A stretch of DNA of 64,000 nt, taken from the NCBI RefSeq assembly GCF_028737215.1, contig NZ_JAQZAM010000002.1:1-64000 (forward strand), in the 5' to 3' direction. This DNA comes from Actinomycetospora chibensis. GTDB lineage: Bacteria; Actinomycetota; Actinomycetes; Mycobacteriales; Pseudonocardiaceae. Positions 41,382-48,108 of the stretch are shown one piece after another. Below the pieces are notes generated by a model. That model had not been told where the DNA came from. It searched no databases and was given only the letters and a program-made list of their open reading frames with translations. Position numbers and translations under genes: made by a program. The first letter of the stretch is position 1. Every line of letters begins with the position of its first letter.

Positions 41382-41495
41382 ATCGAAATGACCATGACCG
41401 TCTACGGCCACGTCAGCCTCGACAGCCAGCGCGAGGCCCTCGGCCGGCTCGACGACCAGCTCGGCACACCCACCGACGACCAGCCCGAGGAGTGA
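41382..41495 (+). pseudogene. Truncated C-terminus of a tyrosine recombinase (integrase)
   Basis: Reads IEMTMTVYGHVSLDSQREAL followed by GRLDDQLG and an acidic tail with a TGA stop. This is the characteristic end of phage-type integrases, including the catalytic Tyr-Gly-His region. The rest of the enzyme is missing, and upstream sequence is unrelated. It runs toward the 3' end of tRNA-Ser, 75 bases away, the usual position of an integrase beside its attachment site. Confidence 0.7.
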
Positions 41496-41569
41496 TCCGT
41501 TGCTGTCATCGACCGCTGTCACCGGATCATGGAGCGACTGTAGAGACCGTCCGCACCGGCTCTCACCTG

Positions 41570-41654
41570 CGGAAGCGGGGGGATTCGAACCCCCGGTCAC
41601 TCTCGTGACGTCCGCTTTCAAGGCGGATGCAATCGGCCGCTCTGCCACGCTTCC
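41570..41654 (-). tRNA. tRNA-Ser (TGA)
   Basis: 85-nt class II tRNA: acceptor GGAAGCG/CGCTTCC, anticodon loop CTTGAAA with TGA, a long variable arm, and T-arm GGGGGTTCGAATCCCCC. CCA is not encoded. Its 3' end is a typical integration target; an integrase tail lies beyond it. Confidence 0.96.
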
Positions 41655-41673
41655 GCGGGTCAGGGTAGGGCGA

Positions 41674-42141
41674 TCAGCCGTCGGCGCGCAGCTTGGTCAC
41701 CACACGCTCGAACACGTCGCCGACGACGCGGCGCTCGTGGTCGTCGAGCAGGTCGACGAAGTGGGCCCGCACGCCTTCGAGGTGATCGGGCGCGGCGCGC
41801 TGGAGGACGTCGTAGCCGTGGGCGGTGAGCACGGCGAAGACGCCCCGGCCGTCGGAGGGGCAGAGCTCGCGGCGCACGAGGTCGTCGGCCTCGAGGCGGG
41901 ACACCTGGTGCGACAGGCGGGACTTCGAGGCCACGACCTCGTCGGCGAGCAGGCTCATCCGCATCCGGTGGTCCTGCTGCTCGGAGAGCCGCACGAGGAT
42001 CTCGTAGTCGGCCAGCGAGATGCCGTGAGCGTCCGACAGCTCGCGGTTGAGGCGGCCCGCGAGCAGCGCCTGCCCCGCGATGTAGTTGCGCCACGCGTGC
42101 CACTCGACGGGGTCGAGCCAGCGCGGTTCCTGCTCGGCCAT
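41674..42141 (-). CDS. MarR-family transcriptional regulator
   Basis: 155 aa, winged helix: NRELSDAHGISLADYEILVR, LSEQQDHRMRMSLLADEVVA, SKSRLSHQVSRLEADDLVRR and a wing ELCPSDGRGVFAVLTAHG. The call fits MarR proteins such as those binding small phenolic compounds. It is divergent from the quinone oxidoreductase gene 43 bases away and may regulate it and itself; this is an inference from orientation. Confidence 0.92.
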   Translation of the reverse strand: MAEQEPRWLDPVEWHAWRNYIAGQALLAGRLNRELSDAHGISLADYEILVRLSEQQDHRMRMSLLADEVVASKSRLSHQVSRLEADDLVRRELCPSDGRGVFAVLTAHGYDVLQRAAPDHLEGVRAHFVDLLDDHERRVVGDVFERVVTKLRADG

Positions 42142-42184
42142 CCGACCAGGGTACTGCGGGCGCGGCCCGCTAGCGTCGCGCTTC

Positions 42185-43195
42185 GTGTACGCGATCAGCA
42201 TCCGTGAGCCCGGCGGCCCCGACGTCCTCGAGTGGACCGAGCACCCCGACCCCGAGCCCGGGCCGAACGAGGTGGTCGTCGACGTCGTCGCGACCGCGGT
42301 CAACCGCGCCGACGTGATGCAGCGTCAGGGGATGTACCCGCCGCCGCCCGGGGCGTCGGAGGTCCCGGGCCTCGAGTGCTCGGGCCGCATCGCCGCGCTC
42401 GGTCCCGACGTCGAGGGGTGGGCCGTCGGCGACGAGGTGTGCGCGCTGCTCGCGGGTGGCGGCTACGCCGAGAAGGTCGTCGTCCCCGTGCCCCAGCTGC
42501 TGCCCGTGCCGCGCGGGGTCTCGCTGACCCAGGCCGGCGGGCTGCCCGAGGTGGCCTGCACGGTGTGGTCGAACCTCGCGATGACCGGCCACCTGAGCGA
42601 GGGCGAGACGCTGCTCGTGCACGGCGGGACCGGGGGCATCGGCACCCACGCCATCCAGGTCGGCAAGGCGCTCGGCGCGCACGTGCTCGCCACGGCGGGC
42701 TCGCCCGAGCGACTCCAGGTCTGCCTCGACCTGGGCGCCGACCTCGCGATCGACTACCACGACGACCTGCCCACCGAGGTCGCGAGCGCCACCGACGACC
42801 GCGGTGTCGACGTCATCCTCGACAACATGGGCGCCTCGGGGCTCAAGGCGAACCTGGCCTCGCTCGCCACCGGCGGCCGCCTCGTGATCATCGGGCTGAT
42901 GGGCGGGCCGAAGACGGAGATCAACCTCGCGACGCTGCTCACCAAGCGCCTCAGCGTCGGCGCCACCAACCTGCGCGGACGCGCGGTCGAGGAGCCCGAC
43001 GGCAAGGGCGCGATCGTGTCCGCGGTGCGCGAGAACCTGTGGCCGCTCGTGGAGCAGGGGGCGGTGCGCCCCGTGGTGCACGAGTACCTGCCGGTCGCCG
43101 AGGCGTCCCGAGCTCACGCGGCGCTGGACGAGGGCGGGGTCGTCGGCAAGCTGATCCTGGTCGTGCGCGACGAGGACGGGGTGCTGGGCGGCTGA
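42185..43195 (+). CDS. NADPH:quinone oxidoreductase (zeta-crystallin-like MDR)
   Basis: 336 aa, zinc-free MDR: AVNRADVMQRQGMYPPPPGA, GDEVCALLAGGGYAEKVVV, cofactor-binding LLVHGGTGGIGTHAIQVGKA, and ATAGSPERLQVCLDLGAD. It probably reduces quinones or enones with NADPH. It corresponds in position to M. tuberculosis Rv3777, opening the syntenic block. The GTG start is divergent from the MarR gene. Confidence 0.92.
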   Translation: MYAISIREPGGPDVLEWTEHPDPEPGPNEVVVDVVATAVNRADVMQRQGMYPPPPGASEVPGLECSGRIAALGPDVEGWAVGDEVCALLAGGGYAEKVVVPVPQLLPVPRGVSLTQAGGLPEVACTVWSNLAMTGHLSEGETLLVHGGTGGIGTHAIQVGKALGAHVLATAGSPERLQVCLDLGADLAIDYHDDLPTEVASATDDRGVDVILDNMGASGLKANLASLATGGRLVIIGLMGGPKTEINLATLLTKRLSVGATNLRGRAVEEPDGKGAIVSAVRENLWPLVEQGAVRPVVHEYLPVAEASRAHAALDEGGVVGKLILVVRDEDGVLGG

Positions 43196-43203
43196 GCTGA
43201 CCG

Positions 43204-43255
43204 GAGCGAGGGACGCCTCGGCTGCGTCCCATGCAGCAAGGGTGACCCTCGCTCC
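43204..43255. repeat. Tandem palindromic repeat, copy 1
   Basis: Outer arms GAGCGAGGG / CCCTCGCTC with an inner GCTGC/GCAGC hairpin. The 49-base core (43207-43255) recurs at 43282-43330 with one mismatch, T to C. It lies between convergent genes, so it may also act as a terminator. Confidence 0.85.
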
Positions 43256-43281
43256 ACGGCGGGCGGCCGGCCCCCGAGCAA

Positions 43282-43330
43282 CGAGGGACGCCTCGGCTGC
43301 GTCCCACGCAGCAAGGGTGACCCTCGCTCC
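43282..43330. repeat. Tandem palindromic repeat, copy 2
   Basis: Second copy of the 49-base element, 48 of 49 bases identical to copy 1, with a 26-base spacer between them. The outer stem is shorter here (CGAGGG/CCCTCG). Same position between convergent genes. Confidence 0.85.
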
Positions 43331-43362
43331 AACACCGCAGCCCGGCGCCCGCGGGCCGAGCC

Positions 43363-44580
43363 TCAGAGCCGAGCGAGCGCGCTCACGAGCGTGTCGATCT
43401 CGGCGCGGGTGCTGTAGTGCGCGAGCCCGACGCGCACCACGCCGCCGACCTCGGCGCCGCCGAGCACCTCGAGCGCCCCGGAGTCGCCGGTGTCGGTGAC
43501 GACGCAGACGCCGTGCTCGGCGACCCGCTCGGCGACCTCTCGCGCGGTGCGCCCGGCGACGGTGAACGCGACCACGGGGATCCGGCGCGGGGGCTCGCCG
43601 ATGACCATCACGCCGGGCAGGAAGCGCAGCTCGGAGACGAGGTAGGCGGTGAGGTCGTCCTGGTGGCTGCGGACCGAGCTCATCGAGGTGAGCACCTTGT
43701 CGCGACGCGGGCCGTCGGCCCTGTCGTCGAGCTCGGCGAGGTAGTCGATCGACGCGACGAGCCCGGCGAGCAGGGCCCAGGGGGCGTCGCCGACCTCGAG
43801 GCGCTCGGGCCCGCGGGCCGAGGCGTCGAGGGACGCGGCGGGCAGGCGATCGAGCAGGTCGGGCGTGCGGAACACCAGCGCGCCGACCGGCGGGCCGCCC
43901 CACGCGGCGGCCGAGAGCACCATGACGTCGGCGCCCATCGTGTCGAGGTCGAGCGGCAGGTAGGGCGCCGCGGCGGTGGCGTCGACCACCAGGAGCGGCT
44001 CGACGCCGGTGCTCCGCGCGGGCAGGGCGTGCACCTTGCGCGCGATGGCCGCGACCTCGGTGCGGGTGCCGATCGCCGGGCACGCGGCGGTGACGGCGAC
44101 GGCCCGCGTGCGCTCGCCCAGCAGCTCGTCGTACTGCCAGCTCGGCAGCTCGCAGGTCTCGACGTCGATCTCGGCGGTGAGCACGCGCCCGCCGGCGCGC
44201 TGCGCCGCGCGCTCCCACGGGGCGACGTTCGCGAGGTCGTCGAGCCGCGAGACCACCACCTCGTCGCCCAGGCTCCACTCGGACCCGAGGGCGTCGGCGA
44301 GGCGTTCGAGCAGCGGGGCGGGCCCGGGGCCGAGGACGACGCCCTTGGGGTCGGCGCCCACGAGGTCGCCCACCGCGCGCCGGGCGGCCTCGACGATGGC
44401 GCCGCCGCGCAGGGACGCCGGGAACACCCCGCCGGGGCGCGAGACGGGGGCGCGGAGGGCCGACGACACCGCCGTCGCCACCTGCTCGGGGACCTGCATG
44501 CCCGTCGGTCCGTCGAGGTGCGCCCATCCGTCACCCAGGGCGGGCACCAGCCCGCGGACCCTGGCGACGTCGAACGTCAT
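43363..44580 (-). CDS. Class V aminotransferase-like protein lacking the PLP lysine
   Basis: 405 aa, NifS/SufS-like fold: HLDGPTGMQVPEQVATAV, GVVLGPGPAPLLERLADAL, VVDATAAAPYLPLDLDTMGA. Where cysteine desulfurases have the Ser-x-His-Lys loop, this reads MVLSAAAWGGPPVGAL, without Lys. It may not bind PLP covalently. M. tuberculosis Rv3778c is at the same place in the conserved block. It is convergent with the quinone oxidoreductase gene and divergent from bpa. Confidence 0.85.
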   Translation of the reverse strand: MTFDVARVRGLVPALGDGWAHLDGPTGMQVPEQVATAVSSALRAPVSRPGGVFPASLRGGAIVEAARRAVGDLVGADPKGVVLGPGPAPLLERLADALGSEWSLGDEVVVSRLDDLANVAPWERAAQRAGGRVLTAEIDVETCELPSWQYDELLGERTRAVAVTAACPAIGTRTEVAAIARKVHALPARSTGVEPLLVVDATAAAPYLPLDLDTMGADVMVLSAAAWGGPPVGALVFRTPDLLDRLPAASLDASARGPERLEVGDAPWALLAGLVASIDYLAELDDRADGPRRDKVLTSMSSVRSHQDDLTAYLVSELRFLPGVMVIGEPPRRIPVVAFTVAGRTAREVAERVAEHGVCVVTDTGDSGALEVLGGAEVGGVVRVGLAHYSTRAEIDTLVSALARL

Positions 44581-44689
44581 GCTTTCGGAGGGTACGGAGC
44601 AGGGTTGCGGGCGGCGACGGTGGTCGGGCGAGGAGACGGTCAGGGGCGCCGGACGGGCGCTGCGCGCCGACGGGTGGAGGATGGGGAGC

Positions 44690-45259
44690 ATGAGCGAGGC
44701 ACCCTCCGGACCCAGTGCGGGCGACCAGGTCATGGTCGTCGGACCCGACGGCCAGCCGGTCGGCACCGTGCGGATGCCGGGCGGCGAGGACGGCGGCGGC
44801 GAGGTCGTGGAGGACTCCGCCCAGGACGCCGAGAACAGCGAGGACCTCTCCGGAGCCGTCGAGGAGCCCGCGAAGGTCATGCGCATCGGTATGATGATCA
44901 AGCAGCTGCTCGAGGAGGTCCGCGGCACCGATCTCGACGACGCCAGCCGCGGGCGCCTGCGCGAGATCCACGCCTCGTCGCTGCGCGAGCTCGAGACGGC
45001 GCTCTCGCCCGAGCTGCGCGAGGAGCTCGCCCGCCTCGTCGAGCCGTTCGCCGCCGACGAGCCGCCCTCCGCCGGCGAGCTGCGCGTCGCCCAGGCCCAG
45101 CTCGTCGGCTGGCTCGAGGGGCTCTTCCACGGGATCCAGACCGCGCTGGTCGCCCAGCAGATGGCCGCCCGGGTGCAGCTCGAGCAGATGCGCAAGGGCC
45201 TGCCGGCCGGGTCGTCGGGCGCGGCGGCGGGCATGGGCACCACGGGCCAGTACCTCTGA
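44690..45259 (+). CDS. bpa: Bacterial proteasome activator (Bpa/PafE)
   Basis: 189 aa. A flexible acidic N-terminus is followed by a helical core (RIGMMIKQLLEEVRGTDLDD, ASSLRELETALSPELREELA, AQAQLVGWLEGLFHGIQTAL) and the C-terminal GQYL, which docks on the 20S proteasome core. It forms an ATP-independent ring that feeds unfolded proteins. The start at 44690 has GGAGG 9 bases upstream. It matches Rv3780 in content and in position, next to wzm/wzt/glfT1. Confidence 0.95.
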   Translation: MSEAPSGPSAGDQVMVVGPDGQPVGTVRMPGGEDGGGEVVEDSAQDAENSEDLSGAVEEPAKVMRIGMMIKQLLEEVRGTDLDDASRGRLREIHASSLRELETALSPELREELARLVEPFAADEPPSAGELRVAQAQLVGWLEGLFHGIQTALVAQQMAARVQLEQMRKGLPAGSSGAAAGMGTTGQYL

Positions 45260-45327
45260 GCGACGAGGTCGGCGCGCCCCTGCCGGGACGCGGAGCCGCA
45301 CCCCCCGCGCAGGTACGCTCACCGGTC

Positions 45328-46281
45328 GTGGCCGTCCCCGCACTCGCGCGCCAGGACGCCGACGACCCGGCGCCCCTCGAGCACGCTCCGTCCCCGCGCA
45401 GCTGGGGGCGCGCGTTCGGGGACATCCGCAAGGCCGTGGACCAGCGCGAGCTCTGGGGTCACCTCGGCTGGCAGGACATCAAGCAGCGCTACCGCCGCTC
45501 GGTGATCGGGCCGCTGTGGATCACCATCAGCATGGCGGTCACCGCCGCGGCGCTGGGCGGGCTGTACTCGCAGCTGTTCGGGCAGCCCATCGGCACGTTC
45601 ATGCCGTACGTGACCGTCGGCTTCATGATCTGGTACTTCATCAGCGCCTGCGTGCTGGAGGGCACCGAGACCTTCATCGCCAACGAGGGGCTCATCCGCT
45701 TCCTGCCGGCCCCGCTGATGATCTACGTCTTCCGGACGGTCTGGCGACAGATCCTCTTCTTCGCCCACAACGTCGTCGTCTACGTCATCGTGCTGGCGAT
45801 CTTCTTCGGTCAGCTCGACCAGCCGTACCGGATGGTCAACGTGGTGCCGGGCACCGACGGCGAGCCCGGCATCCTGCACCCCGGCCTGAGCTGGTGGGCG
45901 TTGCTCGCGATCCCCGCGTTCATCGTCATCGTCATCAACGGGATGTGGGTGACCCTGCTGTTCGGGATCATCTCCGCGCGCTTCCGCGACATCCCGCCGG
46001 TGGTCGGTAGCTTCATGCAGCTGTTCTTCACGATGACGCCGATCATCTGGACCACCGACCTGCTGCAGGGCGGCGCGCCCGGCAGCATCAAGGCGATCAT
46101 CGAACAGCTCGCGAAGCTGAACCCCTTCTACCACTTCATCGAGATCTTCCGGGCGCCGCTGGTCGGCCAGGTGCAGAGCTGGACGCACTGGGCCGTCGTC
46201 GGCGTCATCACGGTCGTCGGGTGGTCGCTCGCGCTGATCGCGCTGCGCAACTACCGCTCCCGCGTCGCGTACTGGGTGTGA
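45328..46281 (+). CDS. wzm: ABC-2 type permease of the galactan exporter (Wzm/RfbD-like)
   Basis: 317 aa with about six hydrophobic segments, in ABC-2 polysaccharide-exporter style: ELWGHLGWQDIKQRYRRSVI at the N-terminus, TFMPYVTVGFMIWYFISACV, and GSFMQLFFTMTPIIWTTDLL. It pairs with the ATPase encoded 22 bases on and should export lipid-linked galactan precursor. M. tuberculosis Rv3783 is the counterpart, although gene order within the block differs. The GTG is the first plausible start. Confidence 0.92.
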   Translation: MAVPALARQDADDPAPLEHAPSPRSWGRAFGDIRKAVDQRELWGHLGWQDIKQRYRRSVIGPLWITISMAVTAAALGGLYSQLFGQPIGTFMPYVTVGFMIWYFISACVLEGTETFIANEGLIRFLPAPLMIYVFRTVWRQILFFAHNVVVYVIVLAIFFGQLDQPYRMVNVVPGTDGEPGILHPGLSWWALLAIPAFIVIVINGMWVTLLFGIISARFRDIPPVVGSFMQLFFTMTPIIWTTDLLQGGAPGSIKAIIEQLAKLNPFYHFIEIFRAPLVGQVQSWTHWAVVGVITVVGWSLALIALRNYRSRVAYWV

Positions 46282-46303
46282 GCCGAGCCATGGAAGAAAT
46301 CTG

Positions 46304-47104
46304 ATGGTCAGCATCGAGGTCCGCGGGGCGTCCGTCGAGTTCCCGATCTTCGACGCCAAGAACAGGTCGTTGAAGAAGTCCGTGCTCGGGCGCGCGGGCG
46401 GGCGCATCAGCGAGCAGAAGGTCCCCGTGGTGGAGGCCCTGCGCGACATCGACCTGACCCTCGGCGAGGGAGCCCGCGTCGGGCTCGTCGGGCACAACGG
46501 GGCGGGCAAGTCGACGCTGCTGCGCCTGCTCGCCGGCATCTACGAGCCGACCCGCGGGCGCGCGAGCATCCGTGGCCGCGTCGCGCCGGTATTCGACCTC
46601 GCGGTGGGCATGGACCCCGAGATCTCCGGCTACGAGAACATCCTCATCCGCGGCCTGTTCCTCGGGATGACGCGCCGCGAGATGGAGCGCCGTGTCGACG
46701 AGATCGCGGACTTCAGCGAGCTCGGCGACTACCTCAACATGCCGCTGCGGACCTACTCGACGGGCATGCGGGTGCGGCTCGCGCTCGGCGTCGTCACCTC
46801 GATCGACCCGGAGATCCTGATCCTCGACGAGGGCATCGGCGCGGTGGACGCCGCGTTCCTCGAGAAGGCGCGCGACCGCCTGCGCGACCTCGTCGGACGC
46901 TCGGGGATGCTCGTCTTCGCCTCGCACTCCGACGAGTTCCTCGTCGAGCTGTGCGACACCGCGATCTGGATGGACGGCGGGGTCATCCGCGAGCAGGGCC
47001 CGCTGCGCGACGTGGTCAGCCACTACAAGGGGCGCGACGTGTTCGAGAACCTCAGCCCGGAGACGATCGAGCGCCTCGAGCGGGCGAGCGTGACCGGGCC
47101 GTGA
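46304..47104 (+). CDS. wzt: ABC transporter ATPase of the galactan exporter (Wzt/RfbE-like)
   Basis: 266 aa. Walker A is RVGLVGHNGAGKSTLLRLLA, signature YSTGMRVRLALGV, Walker B ILILDEGIGAVD, and the switch His in FASHSDEFL. The N-terminus VEFPIFDAKNRSLKKSVLG is typical of O-antigen/galactan exporters. It lacks a C-terminal glycan-binding domain. It is coupled to the permease and overlaps the glycosyltransferase gene by 4 nt. Confidence 0.94.
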   Translation: MVSIEVRGASVEFPIFDAKNRSLKKSVLGRAGGRISEQKVPVVEALRDIDLTLGEGARVGLVGHNGAGKSTLLRLLAGIYEPTRGRASIRGRVAPVFDLAVGMDPEISGYENILIRGLFLGMTRREMERRVDEIADFSELGDYLNMPLRTYSTGMRVRLALGVVTSIDPEILILDEGIGAVDAAFLEKARDRLRDLVGRSGMLVFASHSDEFLVELCDTAIWMDGGVIREQGPLRDVVSHYKGRDVFENLSPETIERLERASVTGP

Positions 47105-48018
47105 GCCCACCGCACGGCACCGACGCCGAGACCGTGACGGCTGTCGTCGTCACCCGACACCGGGCCGACCTGCTCGTCGACGGGCTCGCGGTGGTCGCGA
47201 AGCAGACCCGCCCGCCCGACCACCTGATCGTCGTCGACAACGGGCCCGACGAGGCGACCCGCGAGGTCGTCGAGAACTGCGGCCTGCCCGTCACCTACCT
47301 GCCGTCGCACCACAACCTCGGCGGCGCCGGCGGCTACGCGCTCGGCATGCTCACCGCGCTGGCGCGGGGCACCGACTGGCTCTGGCTGGCCGACGACGAC
47401 GGCAGGCCCGTCGACGAGCACGTGCTGGCGACCCTGCTCGACGTCGCCCGCCGGCGCGGGCTGGCCGAGGTCTCCCCGGTCATCGCCGACATCGACGACC
47501 CCGACCGACTGGCGTTCCCGCTGCGCCAGGGCCTGCACTGGATGCGGCGCCGCAGCGAGCTCGCCGCGTACGGGGACGACGAGCTGCTGCCCGGCATCGC
47601 GCACCTGTTCAACGGCGCGCTGTTCCGCGCGAGCACCCTCGACGTCATCGGAGTGCCCGACCTGCGCCTGTTCGTCCGGGGCGACGAGGTCGAGGTCCAT
47701 CGCCGGCTGGCCCGCTCCGGGCTGCCCTACGGCATCTGCCTCACCACGGCCTACGTCCACCCCGACGGCTCCGCCGAGTTCAAGCCGATGCTCGGCGGAC
47801 GCCTGCATGCCCAGGATCCGGGGGACGCCACGAAGCGCTACTACACGTACCGCAACCGTGGCTATCTCCTCGCCCAGCCGGGTCTGCGGCGGTTCGGGGC
47901 GATCGAGCACCTGCGCTTCGCCTGGTACTTCCTGGTCTCCCGCCGGGATCCCGCCGCGCTGCGCGAGTGGCTGTCACTGGTCCGTCTCGGACGTCGCGAG
48001 CGCTTCCTGCGTCGCTGA
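47101..48018 (+). CDS. glfT1: GlfT1-like galactofuranosyltransferase (GT2)
   Basis: 305 aa GT-A enzyme: VTAVVVTRHRADLLVDGLAV, DHLIVVDNGPDEAT, HNLGGAGGYALGML, and the metal motif WLWLADDDGRPVD; later LRLFVRGDEVEVHRRLAR. It should add the first galactofuranose units to the decaprenyl-linked linker, as M. tuberculosis Rv3782 does. The GTG overlaps the wzt stop by 4 nt, so exporter and transferase are translationally linked. Confidence 0.92.
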   Translation: MSPPHGTDAETVTAVVVTRHRADLLVDGLAVVAKQTRPPDHLIVVDNGPDEATREVVENCGLPVTYLPSHHNLGGAGGYALGMLTALARGTDWLWLADDDGRPVDEHVLATLLDVARRRGLAEVSPVIADIDDPDRLAFPLRQGLHWMRRRSELAAYGDDELLPGIAHLFNGALFRASTLDVIGVPDLRLFVRGDEVEVHRRLARSGLPYGICLTTAYVHPDGSAEFKPMLGGRLHAQDPGDATKRYYTYRNRGYLLAQPGLRRFGAIEHLRFAWYFLVSRRDPAALREWLSLVRLGRRERFLRR

Positions 48019-48108
48019 CGTCCCTCTCGCCCCAGGGGTCACCCGATCGATGAGCCACAGCATGGTCCACCTCACGGTGCCCACCGGCGCCCGGACTAAC
48101 CTCGCCGC

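Noticed and set aside
41256-41648. A 130-aa minus frame across the tRNA-Ser and the integrase remnant
   Set aside because: It reads through a tRNA gene and has no family likeness; it is a by-product of the scar region.
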